Shown here piece by piece: positions 35,860 to 47,302 of a DNA stretch of 64,000 nt (within the stretch, counting starts at the first letter, position 1; each line of letters starts with the position of its first letter). The DNA comes from Prinsepia uniflora. Taxonomy: Eukaryota; Streptophyta; Magnoliopsida; Rosales; Rosaceae. Made by a program: the position numbers and the translations under genes. The stretch is taken from positions 45,864,252 to 45,928,251 of the forward strand of contig CM064872.1 of assembly GCA_032719365.1 (NCBI GenBank). The letters are read 5' to 3'. The notes under the pieces are model-generated. The model searched no databases. It was not told where the DNA came from and saw only the letters and a list, made by a program, of their open reading frames with translations.

Positions 35860-36640
35860 AAGCATACTTGTCAGCTTATGCCATGCATCTAAGAAGAACA
35901 AAGATGTACCATACTATTTGACCATACTATTATTGGTCAGGGATAAATAGAAAGTTAGTTGAATATGTGTGGATGTGCCCTATTTTCTAGTTGGTAAAAG
36001 CGTAAAGATAGAAACCCTCAGGATTGTCACAACCCCTTCCAATATCTAAACGGAAATAGGAACATAGAACTATGGACTTTATATTCAATTTACTTTGCCC
36101 CATCTTTGGTTACAATAACATTTATGTTGTAGTTGACCACTTGACCAAGTCGGGACACTTTTTACCAGTCTTTACAGATTCTAAATTGAAAGACTTGGCA
36201 TGGTTGTTCGTTAAGGAGGTTATTTGATTACACATAGCACCAATTTCCATCATTTCAGATAGAGACCCCTATTTTATTTCCAAATTTTGGGAAATGCTCC
36301 AACAATCCTTGGTGTTCAATTGTCTTACAACACTGCTTTTCACCCCCAAACCAATGAAAAATCTGAATGAACTATTCATACATTAAAATATATGCTTGGG
36401 TCCTTCAATTCAATGGAACTTGGGATCGTTTCTTGCCATTAATAGAATTTTCCTACAATAACAACTACCATTCCAATATGGGGATAACATATTTGAAGCC
36501 ATTATGGGAAGTCTTTTTGAACACTTACCTGTTGGTCATAGGTTGGAAAGAGAGCTATAAATGGACCAGAATTAGTGGACTAGACTAAAGAATAGATCAA
36601 AATAATCACAAAAAATTGAAAATTGCTCAAGACGGATAAA
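35860..36640 (+). pseudogene. pol: Element G integrase core, broken
   Basis: Recognisable pieces in order: a decayed zinc-binding N-terminal part (HLRRTKMYHTI, about 35885), MDFIFNLLCPIFGYNNIYVV and VVDHLTKSGHFLPV (about 36070-36175), IISDRDPYFISKFWEMLQ (about 36252-36305), and TIHTLKYMLGS (about 36375). The Asp of MDF and of SDRD are where the first two catalytic acids of the DDE triad fall in this family. Several stops interrupt the region. Confidence 0.82.
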
Positions 36641-36659
36641 AGAAAAATAACTGATGGGC

Positions 36660-36988
36660 ACTTGAAAGACTAGGTGTATGAAGTCGGTGATTTGGTGTAT
36701 CTTAAGCTTTCACCTTGGAAGATGGTAGTTCATTTCAAAAAATAACGAAGTTGAGCCCTTGATATATTAGACCGTACCTGATTATTGAGAGAATTGGAGG
36801 AATTGCTTACTTATTGGAACTACCTCAACAGGTTTTTAAGACGCATAATGTGTTTCAAGTTTATGGATTGAGGAAACACGTATGTAATCCATCCCATTTG
36901 TTTGCGCCGACTCAACCACTAACAATTAACAATGATCTTACTTATGATAAGAGACTAGTAATGATCTTGGACCTTAAGCACAATGGCA
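36660..36988 (+). pseudogene. pol: Element G pol C-terminus after integrase
   Basis: VGDLVYLKLSPWKMVVHF, then ERIGGIAYLLELPQQVFKTH and VFQVYGLRKHVCNPSHLF, is the stretch that follows integrase in plant gypsy pol proteins, often just before or overlapping a chromodomain-like tail. The open frame from 36814 runs past the apparent start of H at 36989 and ends at 37002, so the natural pol end is lost. Confidence 0.78.
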
Positions 36989-38457
36989 TGACCCATTCTT
37001 AATCGTACCCGATCATGCCCCCGTCTGATAATAGTCTTAAAGTTATTAAGATTCTCCTCAATTTTTTCAGACAAGGGATATTTCTACTTTTATCCATATT
37101 TACATCACGTTAATGTAGCCAAATCGAGTCCACTCTTGCGGGGTTAACACCCACCTCCAACCCACTAACCTCGTCAAGTAGCGAAAATTGCCATTTTGGC
37201 TTCTTCCGAGCATTAGCTCACTAAATAATTATTGAACTTAATGTTTAAGCTATTTTAATAGAATCACAATATATATATATATATATGCATAACATTTAAG
37301 CAATCGTAATCAAATCTCCATATCTTCTATACATGTTCTATTCATCACACGTATTGTTTTAAGATCATTAATATATGGATTAGCCTTAAATTTATATTCC
37401 TACATTTTCTTATATTAAATTCTAATTTAAACATAAACATATTATATAAAAAATTCAGAAATATACTCAAATGGAGTCCAATTAGGCCAAAACGTGTGCC
37501 ATTAAATTTAGCATGAAAAAATGAATATTTTTCATGTTCATCAGATCACGAAAAGCCACTGCACGTGCCGCGACACATCGACGTGGCTCACTGCACCTGG
37601 TGGCCACTCGCTTATCACAATGGTCATCATCTTTTTCCAGACGGGTCTGCAACTCGGATTGCCCAATCCAGCGACTTGACCTGACTTGTAATCACTCATT
37701 TTACGACCAATTCTCGCATTCTAGTACTCTATCTTCATCTTATTGATCCTAGAAAGAGATCTTTAAGCTCATAATAGAGAAAAACTTGCCTTGTAACATG
37801 GTTTGACCAGTTGATCATTTGGTCGTGTCAACCATTTCGACGGCCTCTTCAAAGTCCAAACTTGTTCCTTCTAGTCCCAAAATGGTCGTATAACCTTCAG
37901 GAGGGCACTAAACTACTTGTTTATAAGTTTTCTAGTTTAGAAGTAGAGAACCCGAAATAAAACTCACAGGTTCCTTATGGCTTCCCTAATGTTTATCCTT
38001 CCCCTCTTCACAGTTTCCTTCTTGTCTTCTCTCCCTCTCTTTCCTTTCTTCTTTTTTTCCGTTCTCTAGTTCTCCATTTCCCTCTGGTTCACTCCCACAC
38101 GGGTTGGCTTGGTTTTTATATAGGTTGGTGGAATTAAAAAGAGATAAGGGAGGGAATTTAAAAGAATATTCTAGATTACCCTAGATCCTCCTTGTAAAAT
38201 TACCAAAATATTCTTATGTCAAAAATTACCAAAATGCCCATAATTAACTTTGACATGTATCGTATCCATTCAATTTTTAATTTCGCCATACCGCATATCT
38301 ATAAACTCACTAGTTTGAGACCTTCGTAATGGTCCTCATGAAATATCTAGAAAGTTTCCTAGTTAGAAAGTTAACCTTTAACCTTACTAGGGTAAAACTG
38401 TCATTTTCCTTTTTAATTTTTCCAAATTCAAATTTTCATGAATTTCCGGGTCATTAC
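36989..38457 (-). mobile_element. Element H 3' LTR
   Basis: On the plus strand it starts TGACCCATTC and ends GAATTTCCGGGTCATTACA; the minus-strand LTR thus begins TGTAATGACCCGG, similar to K. To its right the reverse complement shows a polypurine tract (GTTTTTTAGGGGAGTAATG). The tail part 37690-38120 is repeated at 39350-39790. The left boundary is less sure because element G ends there without a flanking duplication I can verify. Confidence 0.7.
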
Positions 38458-39803
38458 AACCTACATTACTCCCCTAAAAAACTTTCGTGCTCGAAATTCT
38501 AGACAAACCAGTAATCAACATATCAACCACCAGTCCTTGATACTTTGATACTAATCATAAAAATCAATATGTATACGCCACCTCGAAAACTACAATAGAT
38601 ATCGTCAGTGTCACATTTAGAAACTTATCACAATAGTACCTAACATAGCTCATGAGCTAAATCACACCAGTCCCATAACCAGGCTTGACCAATAATCAAC
38701 TCAAGTATCATACGTAACAAACAACGACACTATGCGTAGGCCATCACCTTATCATCTGAGTCATGTCTAAAATCTCAGCATGCTTTAGGACATGACCTCT
38801 GCCAACTATGCATCCTGATTTTTTCCAGTCAACTATCCTATCTACATAGACATCCTCATAATCATGGGATCTGCGAAGCCGAGCTCCAGACGTTCGAGTT
38901 CCATCATTTGGAATCAATGACATCTACGAGGCCACCCTCGGTTCTGGTTGTTCCCATCCGAAAGTTGTCATATCACAACCATCAAGATTTGTGGAGCCTA
39001 GCTCTGGATGTCTCAGTGTTAACCAACCACTCAAGGAGATAGCATCTGAGTGAAATCCATACATAAACCACTCGGGAAAGGAGCCTAGCTCGACGTGCAA
39101 GTGAAAATCGACTCAAGAAAGGAGCCTAGCTTGACATCTGAGTCTTCACCACAATACTAGTCTTATGAAACGAGCCTAGCTCGCCGTATAAGACAAACCA
39201 TATACCCGCTCAGGAAAACAGAGCCTAACTTTGGACGTCTGAGCACTAATTCAAATATCCATCCTAGGTTGACCTGTGTACAACAGTTTACAAGTAATGA
39301 GAGATCACACATTTACAACATCTATCCATTCCTTAAATGATGCTTTGGCTTTTAATCATTTGTTTTACGACCAATTATCACATTATAGTACTCTATCTTT
39401 ATCTTATTGATCCCAGAAAGAGATTTATAAGCTCAAAATAGAGAAAAACTTAATTTATAACATGGTCTAACCACTTGATCATTCGGTCGTGGTTCCTCAA
39501 CCATTTTGATGGCCTCTCCAGCATCCAAACTCATTCTTTCTAGTCCCAAAATGGTCGTAGGACCTCCAAGAGGGCACTAAACTACCTTTTTAGTTTCCTA
39601 GTCTAGAACTAGAGAACAAGAAATAAAACTCACGGGTTCCATACGGCTTCCCCACTGTTTATCCTTCGTATCTTCATAGTTTCCTTCATCTATGCCCACA
39701 TTCTCTTTATTTTCTTCTTCTTTTCCTTTCTCTACTTCTCCCTTTCCCTTTAGTTCACCCCCTTATGGGATGGCTTGGTTTTTCTTCTTCTCGACCGCCA
39801 CCC
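38458..39803 (-). mobile_element. Element H internal remnant and truncated 5' LTR
   Basis: The internal part next to the polypurine tract (38458 to about 38700) is non-coding. From about 38870 to 39245 degenerate units with the core GAGCCTAGCTC (GAGC, CTA, GCTC) resemble the hairpin arrays of other LTRs. From 39350 to 39790 the sequence is a second copy of 37690-38120. I read the right half as a 5' LTR cut off by LTR I at 39805; most of the internal region is missing. The internal/LTR boundary is uncertain. Confidence 0.55.
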
Positions 39804-39804
39804 A

Positions 39805-40859
39805 TGTAATGACCCGTCCCAAAATTTTGGGATTTATTAAGATTAAATTGTGGATTAGCAAGGCTAATCGGGGATTAGTTGAGGATTGCCGGACGTTCAA
39901 GGTGAAATTATGATTTTGCCCCTAGACGAGGGTAAAAAGTTGACTTTTGACTCGAGAGGTCCAATGTATGTGGACTGAGGACCGTTATGTAGATCAAGTC
40001 AATACGAGTCTGTAGACGCACGACACGTCGAAATCGGACATTCGACGAAAAAGTTATGGGTCACGAAATGTTTGGGGTACTATTGCTTGAAGTACGAGAC
40101 AGGTGGACTTTTGTCTTAAGTGGGGCCCATATATTTGTTTCAGGCCCAATGGATGAGTGACACTTGTCACTCATCCATTGTTCCCTTCTCACACATACAT
40201 GCACAATCCATCAGCTTCATTTCATCATTTGAACCGAAACCCATACCACCCAAATTCTCCCCTCCCTTGCTGGATCGATTGAGGTGGCAGGACCTCCGTG
40301 GACGGCGGAGAAAGGTAAACCCGAAAACCCATTTTCGAATTGAAATTCAATTTTCAGTTTTGGAAGTAGGGGGCTGTTTCTAATGATTGAGTTGTGCTTT
40401 GGATGGTTGTACGAGTCACTGGGGATCAGAACCGGGGGTTGAGAACGACGAAGTAGCACAGAGAGGAATTTGGAAACTGGGCGCTTGTTCTTCGACTTAA
40501 AGGTAAAGTTCTAGATTGATTTTCTTAGTTTTGACTCGAGGGATCCCTTCCTAGGTTTGAGACGAAGAGAATGGGACCAACGACTTTGATTTTGGTGGCC
40601 AGAGATGGAAGAACGGATCGGGTCGGGTCCGTGGGTCTGCGCGACCCGGTTACAAAGATCTGGGTTGACCCAAATAGAAGATCAGGATGATGATGTCATC
40701 GATGATGACATCATGTCAAGTCTGACATGTCAGCTGACATGTGTCAGATGTGAGATATCAGTGATGACGTTACTACTAACATCAACGTTGACTTTTTGAC
40801 CAGCCACATTTGACTTACATGTGAGGGTGCATGGGCACGTGTTTCACCTTGACATCAGC
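39805..40859 (+). mobile_element. LTR fragment I (plus strand)
   Basis: Begins TGTAATGACCCGTCCC and contains the conserved palindrome (40152-40175) and a donor-like AAAG/GTAAAG near 40500. Near 40690-40850 it has TGACATGT and TGATGTCA words like those of the G-box clusters. It ends abruptly at about 40859, where the sequence changes to the minus-strand LTR of element C. It is therefore the first third of an LTR. Confidence 0.72.
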
Positions 40860-40931
40860 GTTGTTCAAGTTCCCGTTTGACTATACTCTAAGTCAAACCT
40901 TAAATCAACTGGGTCTCAAACCCGAAATACG

Positions 40932-41004
40932 GATTTCACGCATCTCCGTGAAATCATCTCAAAACCGCTAATCAAATCCTCAATTTCACGCATTTCCGTG
41001 AAAT
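40932..41004 (-). repeat. Two hairpins GATTTCACG / CGTGAAATC in C LTR
   Basis: Perfect 9-bp arms with loop CATCTC at 40932-40955 and 8-bp arms at 40983-41004. The other C LTR has the same pair at 62659-62682 and 62709-62732 (the second with one broken base pair). They are at the place where F and D have their GATTTACGTGC-type repeat. Confidence 0.8.
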
Positions 41005-41464
41005 CATTCAAAATCTATAATTAAAACATTATTCACATCATTTCAACTCAAATCATATAATAAAGCTTTTAAAATATTTATGCATGCATCACAGTTATAA
41101 AACAAAAGTTCACTCACTGATAGTCTATGCTGCGCGCTCCAATTCCGCACTATAAGCGACTCCGATGCTAATCCAACATCTCCGAATAGTCAGAGCCTGT
41201 CCAAATCATACCTAAAGGTCACTATCAACCTATATAAGTCCATAACACAAACCCATAATTATCCCGGAACCGAGAACACGTCCTGAACACGTTTCTCGAG
41301 GATAAAAACCTCCAAAATACTAACCAAATGACCTCTAATCGACCTGAAACCACCACCATTGGATTCAGATCGTCAAAAACTTTTGACCAAGACTGTTTTG
41401 ACCTTAAAAATTATGCCCACACATCCACACATGATAGTCAAAGTCCGGTCAACGGTGGTTAACG

Positions 41465-41890
41465 GCGGTCATCACTGACGTCAACCTGATAAGTCTGACA
41501 TCTGACAACTCCTGACAACCTTACACATGACACTCCCTGATTGGTGCCATGTGTCATCCTCTAACACTGCCACATCACATGATGACAATACCTACTGACA
41601 TCATCACTACCACGTGTCACTGACAAGTCTGACACCCTGCCACGTGGCACCACCCACTAGTCCACGTGGTCTGACATCACTGATATGGACTTGCCACGTC
41701 AGATGCCATGTCACCTAACAAGTCCTAACACCATGCCACATGGAACCACCTTACTAGTCCACGTGGTCTGACAATACTGATGTGGATTTGCCACGTCAAC
41801 TACCACGTAAGCTTGACACCGTCTGATAGATCAACACGTGGCACCACCGGGTTGGCCACGTGGCCTGTCGCGATGACGTGGCAAGACACA
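41465..41890 (-). promoter_or_regulatory. G-box cluster in C 3' LTR
   Basis: Dense CACGTGTCA, CCACGTGG, GCCACGTCA and TGACATC words, in loose repeats of about 60-70 bp with CTGACA...TGCCACGTGGCACCACC as a recurring theme. The C 5' LTR has the same at 63225-63630. A role as a bZIP/bHLH-responsive enhancer is inference. Confidence 0.5.
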
Positions 41891-42857
41891 TCATCGCCTT
41901 AAACCCTCAGATGGGTCAACCTATTTGATTGTAACGAGTCGGTTGACCCGCGACCCTGACCCGGCTAGAACTCAACTGTCCGACCACCATTTTCAGCCAT
42001 TCTTTCACCCACGTGATCGTATTCCTCCAAGAAGGGATATTTGACCTCAAAACAAGAAGAAAATGTATGAATATCACCTCTCACCCTCGATCCTTCATAG
42101 CCAAATTTTGAACCACTACTAGAGCCACTCCAATCGTCCAATCTCTTTGATTCTTGGCCCTACACACTCGCAAGGACTCAGGGAAGGTAACCAGGGCATC
42201 AGTTTCTATCCAAAACGTCCAAAAAACCAAATTCGAATTTCAAATTTAAAAAGGGTTTCAGGTTTTACCTGGGTTCACGGCTAGCAGCCACACTGTGGCT
42301 CCACCGTCTCCTCCACCGTCCTCTCAGTCTCTCACTCACCCTCTCACTTTCTCTCTGTGTGGTCTCAGCTGATACCAGATGAAGGAGATGATGAAGGTTT
42401 GGGGTGGGTTTCGGGTTTGTGCAAAAAGAAAAGGGGAAAAAGGTGAGATGCATGTATGTAGTGTATGGATCAATGGATGAGTGACACTTGTCACTCTTCT
42501 ATTGGTCTAAACTAGGTATTTTGGGCACACTCAAATCAATCCCAAAAGTTAACTCCTCGTAAAATGTGTAGTCATGAATATTTCAAACAACCGTTCTTCA
42601 CTCGTATCTTTCCTATACGATGTTTGATTTTGACATGTTGCCTGTCTTCAAACTCGTATCGTTTTGATCTACGTAATAGACCTCGATCCACGTGCCTTTG
42701 ATCTCTCGGGTTAAAAGTCAACATTTTCACCCGTCTAAGGGTAAAATTATAATTTCACCCCGATCATCCGATCATCCTTTCTTAATCCCTTATTATTCCT
42801 CGATAATCCGCAATTAATCCTTAATTAATATCGTAGATTCAAGATGGGTCGTTACTA

Positions 42858-45458
42858 TCTACCCCATTATAGAATTTTATCCTCAAAATTCTAATCGACT
42901 TTAATCCACACCAAACTGTGGAAATCCAATCCTGGCTCCAACTCGAGGCTCTCACGTGTATATGTACATGTCCAATCCTATCCATAGTACTGAACAGAAA
43001 CCAAACGTCACTCGACGTTAACTACAATCTAATGGTCAATGTTCAAACTCAGCTCATCCTCTGTGACCGTATCCAATAAGCGCGTAACCAAAATTTCACT
43101 GGAATCTCCAAAGCCCAATCTCAAGTCTCACATTTTAAGTCTCGTTCGAGACCTCGACACTCGTTGTTCTCACCTATCACTCACGCAGGTGTACTCAGCA
43201 TTTGAGCTGACAATCCTGCTCATTAGGATCATCACAAGTCCTTTGTCTCACTCGACGGTCTCCAACTGTAAATCACACTCACGACACGCCTTTGTGTCTA
43301 ACCGGTAACTCATCGGCTCTACTGTTACCACTCGACTCGTCCTAGAGTCCTATCAGGGTATCTCGTACCGCTGAGCGACCAACTGCGATCCTGACTCCTC
43401 ATGAGTCTCAAGCTGTCATCTCACTCATCCTCTCGATAAAATCACGATGTATCTGGACCCCATCAAATACTTGCTATAGTGAGACAATCACAACAGAATC
43501 GCTAGGGTTCCTCTAGCCAATCATGGCCCAAGCTCCGGGCTCGCACAACCACTGAACCCTCTACTCGATATTAGCGCATAGTATTTGATGCCTGGTCCTC
43601 GTTCTCAATGAACCGTTAACATCAAATCCAATCCAATTACCATACTACGTCTATCTCGGACTCAATCTGATGATCGTACCACATCAATCAGAATGATCAG
43701 CACTCAAAAAACATGTTGCGCAACGTGCTCTACTCATAGGTGCACGAAACACACAAACACAGAGGCACTACTCAAGGCATATTCAGGGACTGTACTCATG
43801 CAACGTACGACCACGTACTAATATCCACACCAATCCACACACCACAATGATCTCAGATCTAGTCCGATCATCATCCGACTACCTTGCTAATTGTGACCCA
43901 GCACTAGACCATGTCCGTCTGATCCCAGACCTGGACATATCGAATACTTACTCAAATCTTCTCAGAGTTCTCTTGGTTACTCAGCCAACACTAGATATGT
44001 GCCCAACACATACTCCTCGACGACTCCAAGACCAGCCAACTCACGTCTACTAATTAAGGCGTACTAATCCAAACCTCGACCTCCATCCCGATGATGCGAA
44101 CGGTCGGATCCTAAAGTTATGCTATCAACCACTAATCCAGCAACCTCTCAAGCCCAATCTATTTGACTAGAGGGAGTCAATCATGTCAATGGCTACAAGT
44201 ACGGGGATAAACCACCACTCGACAATCAATGACACTCATTCAAGCTAAGTGAATCCAATCTCAATCGTCATAATTAGCTGACACTAATCCCAAACTTTCT
44301 CGATCCACAACCAACTCAATCGAAACCGTCTCAGTTCATAATCATCTAGACCCTCAACCAACTCAATCGCAATAATCTCGATCCACACTGATCTTGATCC
44401 ATAACCACCTCGATCCTCTGAGGATCCATACTAGCTTTCTCAGCCAACGTAACGTGACCCATAACACCAACACGGGTCCACCAAATTTAATACTCACTCA
44501 CGATGTTAGGTGACACCAAGCACCTTCTATTCCTCAACTCAAACAAATTTGGCCCACAGCCAATTTGACTTCTACCTGGGTTACATATCCATGAAACCCA
44601 GAAGTGATGAAGAAAGTTCACTAAGCTGACAAGACGTAGGGAATAATCATTTTGTACCAACTCATTGTCTAGCTACCTCATCTAGACTAACTCTTGAAGT
44701 TCCATTGAATTCCGACAAACAACACTAGGTTGGGAGCCCCAATTCCATTGAATCCTGCAATTGAGCTCTCAAAGCTCTCAACCCTGTCGGTGGGTACCAA
44801 CAAGGAGGTTGCAAAATGGGTTATGTACCCAGTAAACATCACCTAGATGTGGCAACCATGTAAACCCTCCGATGACTGATCGGGGAAGCTCGGCACAGCC
44901 TACAACTCACTCCAAGCTCACTAAGATAATTGGGGACATCATAACACATCTACACTGTCCTTAACGACCAACATGTTGTATGGTCCCGACTTCTAAGCAA
45001 GAACTCACGAAAGAAGTATCCTCTAGCTAATCATTGGTAAAACTCATGTAAAAAGTTGAATACTCTTCCTTAGTGATTTCCTCTGGTCCCACCAAAGGAC
45101 CAAATGTGACAAATCAAGGAGTACCAACTACATCTGGTTCCTCGAAAACCCAACAAAGGAGAAACGGGTAGTTCACCTGATGGATTGGTGGAACATCACA
45201 ACAAGTCTTGTGTGTCCGGGAAAACCAATCTGCCTTTCATCACACTTTATATGTTCGGTTTGGATAAGGTAGTACTAGTCGGGGTACTAGCTCGCATCTC
45301 CCAACTCTATGGAAAGCTAATCCCAAGAAAAAAGTGTGTGAGTCAAAACTCCATTAACATTCGTGCAATCCGTCCAAAGATAAATAGGGTACCTGTCACT
45401 AATCCAGACATATCCCGTGCCTCCAGTAAACCATCCAAACTATGAAAAACTGAAATCC
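42858..45458 (-). mobile_element. Element C internal region, left part, non-coding
   Basis: From the polypurine tract to the insertion of element A. No gag, RT or integrase motif is visible on either strand. Frames such as 43039-43308, 43847-44053 and 45185-45445 have no domain and read against the element. It contains loose repeats of CTCAATCC and TCGATCC near 44280-44420. Like the internal regions of D, E and F it seems to encode no enzyme. Confidence 0.55.
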
Positions 45459-45463
45459 CACTG

Positions 45464-46978
45464 TGATAGGACCCGTCCCAAATCCCCCAGGATTAACGTG
45501 GGACGTGCCTGCTCCCGTCTGATACGAAGTGTCAGACCAGGGATAATTCTGTCCTTAGCCCAATTGGGATTACCAGAGAGCATCAGGATCTGGAGGAGGA
45601 GTGTGATGTCTCGGTTTCTACTACAGCCCGCATCAGCGATCAACCTAAAGGGCATTCAAAACATCAAAAGTCGTGAGTGGACAAAACAAATATTTTTAAT
45701 GAAAACATTTCATAAAACGGTATTTATGCCCTTCACTAAAAACATGCATGCATTCAAAAATCGTTTATCAAAACATTCAAAAACCGTTTGGGCCTTGGCC
45801 CAAAACCGTAATGCAAGTACATGAGAACTCAGCCCAAAACCAAATCTGTAGGGACTCAGCCCAAAACAATACACGTGGGCCTCATCCCAAAACCATAACC
45901 AAAACATAGAACACGGGGTCTCCGCCCCAAACCACTTTCCAAAACATAGAACACAGGGTCTCCGCCCCCAAATCACTTTCCGTGAAATCTCGTACGTATA
46001 TACATACATAGAACCCATCCTTGGCGTCTCAGATGAGATGCCAACTCGGGGCACACAGCCCTTAGGGAACACATTCCCGATATATGTCATGATTCATCTC
46101 TATATAAGTGTGCACACTACTCGGGGTCTCACTTCAAGTCTACCCTCAGGAATTCTCCGTCTGGGAGGCTCTATGTAACATCCAGGATCCACGAAGTCTG
46201 GATGACTGTTTTCGGACGTAGTCCGAGATCATATCATAACTCCCATTCTTGGAATGTGTTCCATATGGGGATACTCATTTCGGGTAGTGGATCGTGACTC
46301 TCCAGGTCGACGGTTGGAGGAGACTAATCAACTCATGTGGAGGGTATATACATTTTTGAAAACACTTTCTTTCAAATCTCAATTTAACTGGGTCTCAGAC
46401 CCGAATCTCAACGGGATTCCTCGAATCCGATTCAAATCCACTACCACAGGCCTCAGCCTAAATCCACAGTTCAATAGGTTCTCATGCCCGAATTGTCATT
46501 TCATAAACTAAACTCGGACTCAAGCCCGATTTCATGAACCAACGGGGCCTCAAGCCCGATTTCACAATCAACTGGGCCTCTAGCTCGATATAACAACCAA
46601 AAGGGCCTGAAGCCCGAAACCAAAAATCAAAGAGGCTTCAAGCCTGATTTCACAATCAACTGGGCCTCTAGCCCGATATTACAACCAACTGGGCTTCAAG
46701 CCCGAATTCGTAAACCAACGGGGCACTCGGCCCGATAGTATAACTAAAAGGGGCCTTCGGCCCGATTTCTCATCAAATCAAATGGAATCCAAGTCCTAGA
46801 GTTCGTAAATCAAATGCGTCTCATGCCCGATTTCATGTTTCTAAATCCAAAACCAGTTCCTCAAACCATCATCGAAAACACGGCGCACATAGGCACGACA
46901 TAAAGCCGAAAACCTCGAAAAGCATGCAAATATGTCGATCCTAAGCTACCACAAAAAAATGCACTTATGGGCATCTCT
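45464..46978 (-). mobile_element. Element A 3' LTR (truncated)
   Basis: Closely matches 47303 to about 48720; a minus-strand frame across the LTR (45710-46090 versus 47549-47929, 126 codons) differs at only about six residues. That frame is conserved because the LTRs are duplicates, not because it is a known gene. The copy ends near 46978, after ATGCACTTATGGGCATC, and continues into internal-type sequence. Confidence 0.82.
46390..46790 (-). repeat. Type-b hairpin minisatellite in A 3' LTR
   Basis: About twelve units of 27-30 nt (AACTGGGCCTCTAGCCCGAT and relatives). Hairpin cores include GGGTCTCAGACCC (46390-46402) and GGGCTTCAAGCCC (46691-46703), differing at both arms. The A 5' LTR has the same array at about 48225-48680, with GGACTCCTAGTCC at 48623-48635. 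Confidence 0.85.
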
Positions 46979-47302
46979 CACCAGTCGACTCTCAAGTCGT
47001 CATACCGTGTCTACTAGTCCACTAAATCCTATCTCCAATACCACTACGGCTCTAAGCCGTTGGGTTCACACGAACTTTGATCCCACATGGGATCCAACCA
47101 CTCGGAGAACGAGGCATCCTATGCCAATCGAACCCTAAACTATCTCACCTCGTGCCAAACAACTCAAACTAGGATCTGATTCCACTGAATACTTGTACTA
47201 ATACCCTAACGATCAGGTTGATGATGGGCTGTTACGACTGCAGAGACATCACATCCTCGGCCTGTGCGTCACTCTGAGAGCAAAACACGTTCTAATACCA
47301 CT
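46979..47302 (-). mobile_element. Element A internal remnant with primer-binding site
   Basis: About 320 bp of 5' leader. The reverse complement of 47291-47300 gives TGGTATTAGA, a changed form of TGGTATCAGA, two bases inside the LTR end. The text upstream, CCACTACGGCT...GGGTTCACACG, resembles the C leader at 61260-61310. No coding potential remains. Confidence 0.75.

Larger units (their letters stand above)
18267..36988 (+). mobile_element. Element G: old, broken Ty3/gypsy element split by later insertions
   Basis: Gag remains at 18358-19800 and pol (RT, RNase H, integrase, C-terminal region) at about 34100-36988 lie on the plus strand in gag-pol order. Between them about 14 kb of younger LTR DNA (K, E, F) is inserted. 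The order RT, RNase H, integrase is that of Ty3/gypsy and not Ty1/copia. All coding segments carry stops and frameshifts. The protease segment expected after gag is missing, probably deleted at the insertion boundaries near 19821 and 33985. Confidence 0.8.
40860..42857 (-). mobile_element. Element C 3' LTR (outer end truncated)
   Basis: Matches 62585-63630 of the C 5' LTR from the word GTTGTTCAAGTTCCC onwards. The right edge GATGGGTCGTTAC is followed by a polypurine tract in reverse complement (42858-42891, containing TCTACCCCATTATAG), which identifies it as a minus-strand 3' LTR. The outer part corresponding to 61516-62584 is missing at the junction with LTR I. It includes paired hairpins (40932-40955 and 40983-41004), a G-box cluster (41465-41890) and a palindrome variant (42476-42499). 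Confidence 0.8.
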
